From: Geomonas silvestris
Lineage (GTDB): Bacteria; Desulfobacterota; Desulfuromonadia; Geobacterales; Geobacteraceae
Reading direction: 5' to 3'
Assembly: GCF_014193515.1 (NCBI RefSeq)
Contig: NZ_BLXX01000011.1
Location: 124,001 to 188,000 of the forward strand
Length of the DNA stretch: 64,000 nt
Each line of letters starts with the position of its first letter. Positions within the stretch are counted from its first letter, which is position 1. The notes below the pieces were generated by a model. That model was not told the DNA's origin. It saw only the letters and a list, made by a program, of their open reading frames with translations, and searched no databases. Below are positions 41,842 through 51,343 of this stretch, one piece after another. The translations under genes and the position numbers were made by a program.

Positions 41842-43172
41842 ACCCAGAGCTGTTTCAGCTGACCGCCATAATCCTCCTGCTGGCGATCCTCGCGGTCGCC
41901 CTCTTCTGCTGGCGTGCCCTCAAGGGGCGCGAGACAGGTGCGGCACGCTTCGACCAGCTGGAAAAAGGGTTGGAGAGACTGGAGCGGATGTTCCAGGCCG
42001 AGCTGAGCCGCAACCGGGAGGAGCTGGGGGCCAACCTGGGGAGGTTCGGGGAGGCGGTGCAAAAGCGGATGGTGGAGATCGCCACCCTGCAAAAGGGGCA
42101 GCTGGACGGCTTCGCCCAGCAGATGGGGACCCTCACCGCCAGTAACGAGCAGCGCCTGGAGAAGCTGCGCGAGACCGTCGAGGTGCGGCTCAAGTGGCTC
42201 CAGGAGGACAACGCGCGCAAGCTGGACCAGATGCGCGCCACGGTGGACGAGAAACTGCACGAGACCCTGGAAAAGCGCCTGGGCGAGTCGTTCCAGCAGG
42301 TAAGCGGGCAGCTCGAGCAGGTGCACAAGGGACTTGGGGAGATGCAGAACCTGGCGGCCGGGGTCGGCGACCTGAAGAAGGTGCTCTCCAACGTGAAGAC
42401 CCGCGGCACCCTGGGCGAGGTGCAGTTGCACAACCTCCTGGAGCAGATCCTCACCCCCGACCAGTACGCCGTGAACGTCGCCACCAAGCCCGGCAGCGAC
42501 GCCCGCGTCGAGTTCGCGGTCCGGCTGCCGGGGCGCGACGACCAGCCGCTCTGGCTCCCCATCGACGCCAAGTTTCCCCAGGAGGACTACCTGCGCATCG
42601 TCGAGGCCCAGGAGCAGGTGAACCAGGCGACCCTTCTGGAGGCGAACCGGCAGTTCGACCGGACCGTGGTCGGCATGGCGAAACTCATCTGCGACAAGTA
42701 CCTGGCTCCCCCCAGCACCACCGATTTCGCCGTGATGTTCCTGGTCAACGAGGCGAGCTACGCCACCGTGTTGAGCCGGCCGGGACTCTTCGACAGCATC
42801 CTGCGCGAGTACAAGGTGATCGTCGCCGGCCCCACCACCATCGCCGCCCTGCTCTCCTCCTTGAGTCTCGGCTTCAGGACCCTCACCATCGAGAAGCGGA
42901 CCAGCGAGGTCTGGCGCCTCTTGGGGGCGATCAAGACCGAGTTTTCCACCTTCGGGACCCTCCTCGACAAGACCCGCAAGAAGCTCGACGAGGCATCCTC
43001 CAGCATCGACACCGCCGCCACCCGGACCCGGCGCATCCAGAAGAAGATGCAGGGGATCGAAGAGCTGCCGGCCACCGAGAGCCGCGAGCTGCTGGGCAGG
43101 GATCTGAAGGAGCTCCCCGAGGAGAGCGAGGACGTCTGGACCAGGCTCGAAGATGGTGGGCCGACGGCCTGA
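41838..43172 (+). CDS. rmuC: DNA recombination protein RmuC
   Basis: A 444-residue protein with an N-terminal membrane anchor (about 6-27), a long coiled coil (about 35-170) and a PD-(D/E)XK-like nuclease core (LKKVLSNVKTRGTLGEVQL, then PLWLPIDAKFPQEDYLRI). RmuC limits inversions between short repeats and may cut unusual DNA structures. Fits beside recBCD. The stop is followed by a repeat element whose inverted arms would themselves be a substrate for such rearrangement. Confidence 0.95.
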   Translation: MNPELFQLTAIILLLAILAVALFCWRALKGRETGAARFDQLEKGLERLERMFQAELSRNREELGANLGRFGEAVQKRMVEIATLQKGQLDGFAQQMGTLTASNEQRLEKLRETVEVRLKWLQEDNARKLDQMRATVDEKLHETLEKRLGESFQQVSGQLEQVHKGLGEMQNLAAGVGDLKKVLSNVKTRGTLGEVQLHNLLEQILTPDQYAVNVATKPGSDARVEFAVRLPGRDDQPLWLPIDAKFPQEDYLRIVEAQEQVNQATLLEANRQFDRTVVGMAKLICDKYLAPPSTTDFAVMFLVNEASYATVLSRPGLFDSILREYKVIVAGPTTIAALLSSLSLGFRTLTIEKRTSEVWRLLGAIKTEFSTFGTLLDKTRKKLDEASSSIDTAATRTRRIQKKMQGIEELPATESRELLGRDLKELPEESEDVWTRLEDGGPTA

Positions 43173-43209
43173 CCGGTAGCTGTGCCCAGGGACAAAACGG
43201 AAAAGCTCT

Positions 43210-43489
43210 CACCACAGAGGCGCACAGAGGTACACAGAGGAAAAACCAGAACGGGAAAGGCATAAACAAAACGCAGGCTCAAAATCCCTTCAGCCACCAA
43301 AAGGCACAAAATTCACAAAAAGAAACCCCACCAAAACCGGTTCGCCTCTTCGCTCAGGGAGATGGCCGAACAGTTGGTGGGGTTCTTTTGTGTCTTTTGT
43401 GCCTTCTTGCGGCAAAGAGAGGTCACCACGACAACCGAAAAACCTTGCTGTCCCGGGTTTCCTCTGTGTGCCTCTGTGTCCTCTGTGGT
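43210..43489. repeat. Nested inverted-repeat element, copy 1
   Basis: Outer arms: CCACAGAGGCGCACAGAGG-type sequence (43210-43243) and its near complement (43458-43489). Inner arms of about 30 bases: GGCACAAAATTCACAAAAAG... (43303-43334) and its complement (43374-43403). No gene inside. The right end is shared with copy 2 at 44111. It could be a miniature transposon-like or REP-type element. Confidence 0.7.
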
Positions 43490-43514
43490 CAGGCTTTGAC
43501 TGGCCTTGATCGAG

Positions 43515-43982
43515 CTACTTTATCTGCCCGCGGATTTCGCCGTCCGGGTTCGCCTCGGTGTGCACGTTCACGTAGGCCTGTTCCGCTTCGAAGACGTGGA
43601 TCAGGTCTTCCACCGTTTTACCCTGCAGCGGACCGATCAGGTCCTTGTCCGAGATGGCACCTTCCGCCAGCTTCCCGCTGAACTTCCCTTTCTTTTCCGC
43701 GCTGAAGAGCCCGGCGATAGGCGGGCCGTTTTCACCCTTCTTCGCCAGGTGGATGTGAGCCGCCGTGGCGTCCACGATGTTCTTTACCTCCAGCTTGTAG
43801 TAGAGCGTCTTGCCGTCCTTGGTGAGCTTGAACTCCGCCTTTCCCGAAGCCTTCGAATTCGGCTTTTGAGTCTCCTCCTTGGGAGTGAGCTTGGCTTTGA
43901 AGTGCGTCTCCTTGGCGAGCCCCGTCGTCGCCGCAAACACCACCGCCAGAACCACAAACAACAGCAGTTTAAGGTATCTCAT
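43515..43982 (-). CDS. Exported CHRD-domain protein
   Basis: A 155-residue protein with a cleavable signal peptide (about residues 1-23, ending TTGLA-KE) and one CHRD domain, recognisable by FKAKLTPKEE, AEFKLTKDGKTLYYKLEV, AAHIHLAKKGENGPP and the final NPDGEIRGQIK. CHRD domains occur in chordin and in secreted bacterial proteins; no enzyme role is known. The histidine and acidic residues in AAHIHL and VNVHTEANPDGE could hold metal. The gene stands alone between two related repeat elements. Confidence 0.88.
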   Translation of the reverse strand: MRYLKLLLFVVLAVVFAATTGLAKETHFKAKLTPKEETQKPNSKASGKAEFKLTKDGKTLYYKLEVKNIVDATAAHIHLAKKGENGPPIAGLFSAEKKGKFSGKLAEGAISDKDLIGPLQGKTVEDLIHVFEAEQAYVNVHTEANPDGEIRGQIK

Positions 43983-44110
43983 TGCGTGCCTCCTCTAGCC
44001 CTTCGTTGGGCTGTTGCCAGCTTGGCATTGTTTCATGTTAACAGGAAGGGTTTTTGGGGGTCAATGGGCAACAAAAGCCACGGCAACATCAATAAACCGC
44101 AAAGCAATAA

Positions 44111-44222
44111 ACCACAGAGGCGCAGTGGAGCGCAGGGGAAGAAGAGAGAGCTTTGATTACAAAAAAACCCGAAACGTTGCCGTCCCGGGTTTCCTCTGAG
44201 TGCCTCTGTGTCCTCTATGGTT
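44111..44222. repeat. Inverted-repeat element, copy 2
   Basis: Outer arms ACCACAGAGGCGCAGTGG (from 44111) and CCTCTGTGTCCTCTATGGT (to 44221), degenerate but of the same family as copy 1. About 45 bases at the right end (GTCCCGGGTTTCCTCTG... ) are nearly identical to copy 1. It ends exactly at the stop codon of the glycosyltransferase gene. Confidence 0.6.
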
Positions 44223-45256
44223 CAGGCATTTGTCGCTTTTACCAGGCCAACGATCTCCCGGTACAGCTCCAGGTATGCCTCCGCCTCGCGCTCCGGGGGG
44301 TACTTGTCCCGCACCAGGCTGCGGCCGTTTTGCCCCAGCCGCTCGCGCAGCGCCGGGTCGGTCGCCAGGTGCTCCGCCTTGCGGTAGAACTCCCCGACAT
44401 CGCGGTAGAGCATCCCGGTGTGGCACTCCTTGATAATGGAGCGGTTCCCCTCGATGTCGGTCACCAAAAGCGGCTTGGCGTGCGAGAGAGCCTCCAGGAC
44501 CGCGTTGGACATCCCCCCCTCGATGAGCGAACTGTTCAGCACCACGTCGGCGCTGCGGTACAGGTTCCCCATGGCGTCGTGCCCCACGGTTCCCAGGTAG
44601 CGGGCAAACGGGTACTGCTCGAGCGCGTCCATCACCTCGGCGGCGTACCCCGCGTCGATCACCGGCCCCACCAAGAGGAGCTTGATCCCCGGGTAGAGTG
44701 CGTGCAGTGCCGCCAGCGGCTGCAGCGGGAAGAGCACGTTTTTCACCGGACGCAGCCCCGCGGGGAGCAGGAAGGTGCACTCCTCATTCTGCGCCGGGAC
44801 CGGCAGCGCCGGCAGGCTCGGCAGTTCCACCCCCTGCGGGATCACCACGGTGCGCTCCTCCATGCTCGGCAGGTGCTCCCCCAGGCGCCTTTTCACGTAG
44901 GCGTGAAACGCCACCAGCCTGACCGCCCCCTTCAAGGCGGCGTGGGTGTCGAAGCTGCGGTGGTCGTCGAGCGCCTGGTAGACGTCGGTGCCGGTCAGGG
45001 TAATCAAGTAGGGGAGTTTCAGCTCTTCGGCGATGGCGTGTGCCATCCTTCCGCCATGGTAGCCGTGGAAGGCGTGCAGAAGGTCCGGGGCGAACTCCTT
45101 GACGCCGGCCAGAAGCTCCTCGCCGGCCATCTTGTCCACCTGGAAAACCCGGACCTCGCACCCCAAGAGTCTCAGGTGGCGCTCGATGCGCCGAACGGTC
45201 ACGGCATTGCCGTTCTCGGCGGGAAAATAGTTGGGTGCAATGAGGCAGACACGCAT
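44222..45256 (-). CDS. GT4-family glycosyltransferase
   Basis: A 344-residue GT-B enzyme. The N-terminal acceptor domain starts MRVCLIAPNYFPAENGNAVT. The C-terminal donor domain holds FLLPAGLRPVKN, LLLVGPVIDAGY, YLGTVGHDAMGNLYRSADVVL and SSLIEGGMSNAVLEALS, the usual E-x7-E region of GT4. The inner segment LPYLITLTGTDVYQAL recalls the TIGR04348/SenB selenosugar synthases, but no partner genes (senA, senC) are present, so a plain envelope or small-molecule glycosyltransferase is equally likely. The stop codon lies in a repeat element. Confidence 0.82.
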   Translation of the reverse strand: MRVCLIAPNYFPAENGNAVTVRRIERHLRLLGCEVRVFQVDKMAGEELLAGVKEFAPDLLHAFHGYHGGRMAHAIAEELKLPYLITLTGTDVYQALDDHRSFDTHAALKGAVRLVAFHAYVKRRLGEHLPSMEERTVVIPQGVELPSLPALPVPAQNEECTFLLPAGLRPVKNVLFPLQPLAALHALYPGIKLLLVGPVIDAGYAAEVMDALEQYPFARYLGTVGHDAMGNLYRSADVVLNSSLIEGGMSNAVLEALSHAKPLLVTDIEGNRSIIKECHTGMLYRDVGEFYRKAEHLATDPALRERLGQNGRSLVRDKYPPEREAEAYLELYREIVGLVKATNA

Positions 45257-45479
45257 TTACAATCCTTTTTGGGGGAGCCTAGGTATCCTTCATGAGCCCA
45301 GCGCCGATCCCCTGGGTGTTTCGCCCCCGGAGTACGCGAGACCGCCGAGGGGAGAGGGGCCGCTCCAACTTAGTGGAATGACTCCATCATAGCCGCAAAA
45401 GCCGCGTCAGGCAAGGGACAAACCCCTTGCCTCGATGCCGCAATCATGCTACGTTACGCGCCATTACGAGGTCCGACAC

Positions 45480-46238
45480 ATGAAAATTACCATCCTCGGC
45501 TCTGGCACCTCGACCGGCATTCCCATGGTCGGTTGCCACTGTCAGGTCTGCGATTCCACCGACCGGCACGACAAGAGAACCCGCGCTTCCATCCTGGTCG
45601 AGTGCGGCGGCGGGCGCATTCTGGTGGACGCCTCGACCGACCTTCGCAACCAGATGCTGCGCGAGGGGATACCGCACATCGACGCAGTGCTTTTGACCCA
45701 CACCCACGCCGACCACATCCACGGCATCGACGACCTGCGCGGCTTCCACTTCATCCACCGCCGCATCATCCCCTGCTACGGAAGCCCCGAAACGATGGAG
45801 CAGGTAACCCGCAGCTTTTCCTATATCTTCGACGGGCTCTCCAGCGAGGGATACTCGCAGCTCATGGAGCCCCGCAGCGTCGAGGCCCCCTTCGAACTCT
45901 TCGGCTGCCAGGTCGTGCCGGTCCCCATCGAGCACGGCTCGTTCCAGGCCACCGGCTACCGGTTCGGCACGGCGGCCTACCTCACCGACTGCAGCGCCAT
46001 TCCCGAGAGTTCCCGGGCCTTGTTGCAGGACCTCGACCTGTTGATCATCGACGCCCTGCGCTACTCCCCGCATCCCAACCATTTCAACATAGAAGGGGCG
46101 CTCAAGGTGGTCGAGGAGCTGCGCCCGCGCCGCGCGGTTCTCACCCATCTCACCCACGAGGTGCGCCACAAGGACGGCGAGCGCCTGCCGCCGGGGGTGG
46201 AGTTCGCCTACGACGGCATGGTCATCGAGCTGCCATGA
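45480..46238 (+). CDS. PhnP-like MBL-fold metallo-hydrolase
   Basis: A 252-residue beta-lactamase-fold enzyme. MKITILGSGTSTGIPMVGCH starts the fold, CHCQVC near residues 19-24 is the zinc-binding insertion typical of PhnP, and THTHADHIHGIDDLR carries the dinuclear metal site. Later ligands lie in IEHGSF, YLTDCS and ALRYSPHPNHFNI. PhnP is a phosphodiesterase of cyclic ribose phosphates, but relatives without phn genes, as here, have unknown substrates. ATG at 45480 has GAGGTCC upstream. The 45257-45479 spacer holds no gene. Confidence 0.88.
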   Translation: MKITILGSGTSTGIPMVGCHCQVCDSTDRHDKRTRASILVECGGGRILVDASTDLRNQMLREGIPHIDAVLLTHTHADHIHGIDDLRGFHFIHRRIIPCYGSPETMEQVTRSFSYIFDGLSSEGYSQLMEPRSVEAPFELFGCQVVPVPIEHGSFQATGYRFGTAAYLTDCSAIPESSRALLQDLDLLIIDALRYSPHPNHFNIEGALKVVEELRPRRAVLTHLTHEVRHKDGERLPPGVEFAYDGMVIELP

Positions 46239-46298
46239 TTTTTTGAGCGCGGAGTCGCTCGCACCACCATCCCAAGCCGCACGAAACGGACGGAACTG

Positions 46299-48140
46299 AT
46301 GTTCAGAGACATTCGACTGCACGGCTATGCCAATGATCAGATTGAATTCTATGCGATAACCGCGGGCAGCGAAGCGTACAACCGCTACTTCTACAACTCG
46401 GACCAAGCCGATTCCGAGATCCGTTTCTTCTCCCCCGGCAACGAGTTCATCATCGGCCGCGACGGCATCAGCCACCGCGGCAACGGCGGTTCCTTCTGCG
46501 AGTACATGTTCGGGGTGGACCAGCCGATCGCCGACCTCGCCAAGGAGGAGGTATCGAACCGCCTGGTGGTCTACGGCACCCACTACGACCAGAAAAGCGG
46601 CACCCTCAAGTTTTCCGACCGCACCGACGGCTACCACAGTTTCGAAAAGATCTTCTTCGACGGCAACGCCGTGTTCAACTACTTCTTCGCGCTGACCGGA
46701 GCAGATTTCACCGGCCCCTTGCACGACCAGCAAGAGCGCATCGTCAAGGTGCTCGGTAAGGCGCTCAAGCGCTCCGACGCGGTAGGGCTCGAGCACGACA
46801 ACCTGATCATCGAGGAAATCTTAAGCCTCGTCGAGGAGCCGAGCGCACACCTCTTCCTCTTCAAGCTGATCAACTCCCGGCACCGCGAGTACTCCGAGAC
46901 CTTCCGCAACCTCTACTTCAGCAACAAGAAGATCACCGACGCGGAATTCCAGAGGCTCTCCCAACTGGCCGAGCGGTACGGCATCGACCGCTACCAGCAG
47001 GAGCGCATCCGTATCGACGTGATGTACAAGCACCCGGACAACCGGCGCATCGTCGACGAGTACAAGAACATCCTGATCGCCTGCAACAGGAAGGGCGAGA
47101 TCAACAAGCTGGAAAACGCCCGCCTCACCCGGCTTAAGACCCTCTCGGTCCGCAACAAGATCCCCGGCGCGCTCTTTTACACCCTCGACGAGATGCTCAA
47201 GAAGGACAAGAAGCTGGTCGACCTCGAGGAGAGCAACTACATCTCCGAGACCCGGCAGATCCTCGAGGGGATGTTCCTCTCCGAGCGCCACATCGAGAGC
47301 ACCATCGACACCGAGGACATGCTGAAGCTCCTCTTCGCCAAGAAGCAGGCCGCCGAGAACCGCGACCATGCCTTCGAGGAGATGCTTTTAGACGCGAGCA
47401 AGGTCTGCGACGAGAAGATCCGCGACGGCGCCGACATCTCCATCCTCGAGGGGTACTCGTACATCATCACCTACTTCGACCGCTACGACGCCACCTCCTC
47501 TGCAATCAACCAGCTGGCCTTCATGGAGAACGTGAAGATCTCCGAGGAGATGATCCGGAGCCTCTTGGGGAACAAGAACGCCTTCGACCTCCTGGCCCCG
47601 GGGCTCTTCACCAAGCTCTTTCTCTCCGGCATCTTCGAGGACAAGTACCTGGGGAACTACGGGCGCAAGAAGGTGATCCACCTGGCCGAGGGGTTGAAAC
47701 TCATCGAGGAGAACCGGCTCACCATCACGGCACTTCTGGAGAAGCTGCAGCAGATCGACAGCGACGAGCGGCTCTACCTGATCCTGCTCGAGCACGTAAA
47801 AGAGCGGATCCGCAACTTCTACTCCAAGTACAGCACCAAGGCAGACCAGGAGGCCCTCCAGAAAGAGCTCACCGAGGAGCTGAACCACAAGAAGCTCGTC
47901 GAGGGGGAGATCCCCGAGCACCTGTTCCACGAGACCATCCTGGCCATCAAGAAAGAGGCGATCTACATCCACAACCTCCTGCCCCAGATCATCGCCGAGA
48001 AGAACGGCTCGCTCAGGGAGGACTTCCTGGAAAACTCCGGCCTGGACCGCTTCTACGTCGAGGAGCTCGAGCGCGAGTTCTTCGAGCTGAACGACCTGAA
48101 CCTGGAGGAGCTGTACCAGATCCGCAAGGGGCTTAACTGA
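46299..48140 (+). CDS. Large helical protein, TIGR04442-like, function unknown
   Basis: A 613-residue soluble, strongly charged protein with no signal or membrane segment. The first 150 residues look beta-rich (MFRDIRLHGYANDQIEFYAI, EYMFGVDQPIADLAKEEV). The rest is almost all helix with conserved-looking blocks such as LLGNKNAFDLLAPGLFTKLF. I believe it belongs to the TIGR04442 family known mainly from Geobacter and relatives, but this is from memory of its features. It precedes the sigma-54 activator gene by 350 bases. No catalytic motif is recognisable. Confidence 0.65.
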   Translation: MFRDIRLHGYANDQIEFYAITAGSEAYNRYFYNSDQADSEIRFFSPGNEFIIGRDGISHRGNGGSFCEYMFGVDQPIADLAKEEVSNRLVVYGTHYDQKSGTLKFSDRTDGYHSFEKIFFDGNAVFNYFFALTGADFTGPLHDQQERIVKVLGKALKRSDAVGLEHDNLIIEEILSLVEEPSAHLFLFKLINSRHREYSETFRNLYFSNKKITDAEFQRLSQLAERYGIDRYQQERIRIDVMYKHPDNRRIVDEYKNILIACNRKGEINKLENARLTRLKTLSVRNKIPGALFYTLDEMLKKDKKLVDLEESNYISETRQILEGMFLSERHIESTIDTEDMLKLLFAKKQAAENRDHAFEEMLLDASKVCDEKIRDGADISILEGYSYIITYFDRYDATSSAINQLAFMENVKISEEMIRSLLGNKNAFDLLAPGLFTKLFLSGIFEDKYLGNYGRKKVIHLAEGLKLIEENRLTITALLEKLQQIDSDERLYLILLEHVKERIRNFYSKYSTKADQEALQKELTEELNHKKLVEGEIPEHLFHETILAIKKEAIYIHNLLPQIIAEKNGSLREDFLENSGLDRFYVEELEREFFELNDLNLEELYQIRKGLN

Positions 48141-48427
48141 TTCAATTAACAATGGACACTTGGCAACGAAAACCCCGTGCAACGGAAGGCGCACCAAAGC
48201 GCTACTTTTGTCGGGTGCTGGCTTTTCGTCAGGTGTTGTTCTTCACCCTTTCCGGTTTGGTGGTATCCCCTTCATCCTCTTCATCCCTGTTTCTTTTTTT
48301 GCTCTTCCCCTAAAAACGTGTTGGCAGCGTTGACTCCTTTTTCCCTTGCCGTTGGGGTCCGGGTTTTATCCGAGGACATCCGGAAGCCCGCAAGGTCCGC
48401 GTCATCCGCGTGCTAGGGCCTTTGCTT
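48141..48427. other. Intergenic stretch with low-complexity and repeat-like sequence
   Basis: No gene. Begins with a TTAACAATGGACA repeat relative directly after the stop, then pyrimidine-rich sequence (CATCCTCTTCATCCCTG) and a CCGCGTCATCCGCG motif that look like decayed dispersed repeats. Confidence 0.4.
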
Positions 48428-48456
48428 TTGACTTTCCCGACGATTTTCCCTAAAGT
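48428..48456 (+). promoter_or_regulatory. Promoter of the sigma-54 activator gene
   Basis: TTGACT, a 17-base spacer and TAAAGT, 34 bases before the start, followed by an AGAGGTAAAA ribosome site. Confidence 0.5.
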
Positions 48457-48490
48457 ACCCACTGTGTAAATTTTTTACTCAGAGGTAAAA

Positions 48491-51271
48491 ATGGCAGTCA
48501 TCAACGAGCAGTTGACCCGGATCAGCGACAAGATCGCCTCCTTCGGCAAGGAAAACCTGGACGAGACGCTCCACATGGTGAGCGAAGGGGTGCGGCTCAT
48601 CTCCTCGGTCGAGCGGGTCCGCATCTACCTCGAGGATCTGACCCGCGGCGCGCTCTCCTGCGCCTTCGCCTGCGGCGACTTCGCCGATGACATCCGCGAG
48701 GAAACCTTCCCCATCATCTCCAGCGAAGCCGCGGTCTCCCTCACCTTCGTGAACCAGAAGGTTGCCCGCTTAAACCGCCCCACCGAGACCGGCCTCCCCC
48801 TGGACCGCGAATTCTCCGCCCGCTTCGAAATCGAGGCCAGCGCCATCCTCCCCATCGCCAGCGAAGGGAAGTCGATCGGCGTCGCCTGCCTGGACGGCAT
48901 GGAAGTGACCGGAGAGCAGATCGCCATCCTTTCCCACTTCCTCGCCAAGTCCGGGGAGCGGCTCGACCAGGCCCGCAAGTACCACCAGCAGCTCCTCTTG
49001 GCGCGCCGGGTCGAACTCTACAAGCGGCGCGAGGCGGCCGGTTTCATGGTGCGCTCCGCCGTGCGCCTGGTGGACGGTCTCACCCTCGCCTCGGTGCTGG
49101 TCCCCAACCGCGAGGGGATGGAGGTGCTGGCGAGCCACGCCGAGGATCCCGAACTGAAGATCGCCTACGACAGCGTGGGGAGCATCGGCCTCAAGCAGGG
49201 GACCTCGCTCGTCTCGCGCTACGTGAACGAAAACGGCATCATCGTCGACGAGCAGCTGTTAAAACCGCTCTACGTCCCGGACCTCTGCGACGAGACCATC
49301 CAGCGCCGCGCGCTCACCGAGGAGATGGCGCTGCGCTCCCTGTACATGGTGCCGCGCTTCGAGCCCAACACGCACCGCATCATCTGCCTCATCAACTACT
49401 TCACCCGCCAGCGCGGCAGCTTCACCGAGTTCGAGCGCGGCCTGTTGCAGACCCACGCCGAGATGGTGGAGCGGGTCATCAACGAGGTGGGGGGCGAGCA
49501 CCTGGAGATCAAGGTCCTCTCCGAGATCTCCGATCTTTTGCAGGAGAGAAACGAGGGGCTGCACCAGTTTCTCACCAAGGTGCTCTCCAAGGCGACCGAG
49601 CTGATCGGTGCCGACACCGGCTCCATCGCCATCGTCGAGGAACGCGAAGGGGAGAAGTGGCTCGTCGTCGAGGACGAGGAGGGGAACATCGTCGGCGCCA
49701 AGAACAAGGAGTGGATCAAGAAGAAGATCCCCCACTTCAAGATCGGCGGCCCCGAACTCCCCGTCGAGGAGCGCAGCCTCACCGGGTACGTGGCCTGGTC
49801 CAAGAAGCCGCAGATCATCGGCCAGGTCTCCGACGCCGGGCAACACCAGGGGTTCCACCGCTCCATGAGCGAGCTCATCAAGAGCGAGATGGCGGTACCG
49901 GTGGTCTCCGACGACCAGGTGATCGCCGTCATCTGCCTGAACTCCCTGCAGGAGGGGTACTTCACCGAGGAGCACAAGCGGATCCTGCAGATCATCGACC
50001 GGCTCACCTCGCGGCACATCTCGGACATCCAGCGCATCGAGAGGCTTCAGAACGAGGTGACCAAGCTGCAAAGCGACATCGCCTACAAGGACCCCAAGGT
50101 CTCCTCCTATCGCCTGGGGAACATCATCGGCAACAGCCGCAAGGCGCAGGAGATCGTCGAGTTCATCAACACGGTCTCGGTCCCACTTGCGAACCGGATC
50201 GCGCTTTGGAGCCGCAACATCCTGCAGGAGGCGACCATCGGGCTCCCCTCCATCCTGGTCTTAGGCCCCACCGGCGCCGGGAAGGAGTTCTTCTTCAACA
50301 ACCTCTACAACAAGCTGAACGAGCTCTACCGCAAAGAGGTGAACCCGGACGGCGAGCTTCCGGTGAAGAAGACCAACATCGCGGCCTACAGCGGCGAGCT
50401 CACCTACTCCGAGCTCTTCGGGCACACCAAGGGGGCATTCACCGGCGCCTACAGCGACCGCAAGGGGATCATCGAGGAGGCCGGAGGCGGGGTGGTCTTC
50501 CTGGACGAGATCGGCGACGCCGACCCGAAGACCCAGGTGCAGCTTTTGCGTTTTCTGGATAACGGTGGCTTCGTGCGCCTTGGCGAGAACCGCGAGAGGA
50601 TCAGCCGCGTCCTCCTGGTCGCCGCCACCAACAAGGACCTGCGCCGCGAGATAAGCCTCGGGAACTTCCGCGAGGACCTCTACCACCGACTGACCGAGCT
50701 CTCCGTCGTGGTGCCGTCGTTAAACGAGCGGCGCGAAGACATCCCCGACCTGGCCACCCACTTTCTGGGGAAGCTCTACCGCACCTACCGCGGCCGCGAG
50801 GAAGGGCGCGACGAGTTGCCGGCCCTCTCCCAGGACGCCAAGGACGCGCTGGTCGGCCACAACTACCAGGGGAACATCCGCGAGTTGCGGAGTATTTTAT
50901 TGCGGGCGCTCTTCTTCAGAAGCGGGAAGGTGGTGACCGGGGCGGACATCAAGCGGGCGATACGGGACGGCTCCCGCGACCAGGTGGTGCCGGCGGCCGA
51001 GCGGCTGGCCGACGAGGTGGCGGCCGGGATACTCGGTGCGATAGCGGCCGGGCAGGACTTCTGGGAGGCGGTCTACGAGCCCTTCTCGCAGAGCAAGATC
51101 TCCCGCGACGTGGTCTGTCTGGTGATCGAGAAGAGCCGCGTCCAGGCGGGGAAGACCATGCCCGAGATCGCGCGGCATCTCAAAGCCGTGGGTGCCAACC
51201 TCGAGGACGAGGAAGAGCGCAAGCGCTTTTTCAGGTTCAAGAACTTCCTCTACAAAACCGTGAGGATCTGA
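48491..51271 (+). CDS. GAF-domain sigma-54-dependent transcription activator
   Basis: A 926-residue enhancer-binding protein. About 580 N-terminal residues contain two or three GAF-like sensor domains (for example SITGYVAWSKKP-type segment near 430 and VPVVSDDQVIAVICLNSL) and a short helix linker. The AAA+ domain has Walker A GPTGAGKE (about 594), the sigma-54 contact loop GAFTGA (about 649), Walker B GGVVFLDEIGD and the arginine-finger region FREDLYHRL. The C-terminus has a possible helix-turn-helix (TMPEIARHLKAVGANL). Walker A ends in Lys-Glu where Glu-Thr follows in most family members, and the segment after it (FFFNNLYNKLNELYRKEV) is longer than usual. Confidence 0.88.
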   Translation: MAVINEQLTRISDKIASFGKENLDETLHMVSEGVRLISSVERVRIYLEDLTRGALSCAFACGDFADDIREETFPIISSEAAVSLTFVNQKVARLNRPTETGLPLDREFSARFEIEASAILPIASEGKSIGVACLDGMEVTGEQIAILSHFLAKSGERLDQARKYHQQLLLARRVELYKRREAAGFMVRSAVRLVDGLTLASVLVPNREGMEVLASHAEDPELKIAYDSVGSIGLKQGTSLVSRYVNENGIIVDEQLLKPLYVPDLCDETIQRRALTEEMALRSLYMVPRFEPNTHRIICLINYFTRQRGSFTEFERGLLQTHAEMVERVINEVGGEHLEIKVLSEISDLLQERNEGLHQFLTKVLSKATELIGADTGSIAIVEEREGEKWLVVEDEEGNIVGAKNKEWIKKKIPHFKIGGPELPVEERSLTGYVAWSKKPQIIGQVSDAGQHQGFHRSMSELIKSEMAVPVVSDDQVIAVICLNSLQEGYFTEEHKRILQIIDRLTSRHISDIQRIERLQNEVTKLQSDIAYKDPKVSSYRLGNIIGNSRKAQEIVEFINTVSVPLANRIALWSRNILQEATIGLPSILVLGPTGAGKEFFFNNLYNKLNELYRKEVNPDGELPVKKTNIAAYSGELTYSELFGHTKGAFTGAYSDRKGIIEEAGGGVVFLDEIGDADPKTQVQLLRFLDNGGFVRLGENRERISRVLLVAATNKDLRREISLGNFREDLYHRLTELSVVVPSLNERREDIPDLATHFLGKLYRTYRGREEGRDELPALSQDAKDALVGHNYQGNIRELRSILLRALFFRSGKVVTGADIKRAIRDGSRDQVVPAAERLADEVAAGILGAIAAGQDFWEAVYEPFSQSKISRDVVCLVIEKSRVQAGKTMPEIARHLKAVGANLEDEEERKRFFRFKNFLYKTVRI

Positions 51272-51292
51272 ACAGGTAGCCTGATAGACGAA

Positions 51293-51341
51293 AGGCCGGA
51301 AGTCGTAGGGGCGAATAATCATTCGCCCGTGACTCCGGCCT
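51293..51341. repeat. Long palindromic hairpin after the activator gene
   Basis: Inner arms GGGCGAAT/ATTCGCCC and outer arms AGGCCGGA-AGTC/GACT-CCGGCCT (one bulge) make a nearly continuous hairpin. It may end transcription of the activator gene or be a dispersed repeat of the genome. Confidence 0.65.
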
Positions 51342-51343
51342 CC

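Noticed and set aside
42194-43681. Plus-strand frame of 495 codons overlapping rmuC and the repeat
   Set aside because: Arg/Pro/His-rich shadow of rmuC that continues by chance into the repeat element.
43210-44222. Composite transposon around the CHRD gene
   Set aside because: No transposase, no terminal inverted repeats of an IS and no target duplication could be seen; kept only as a repeat finding.
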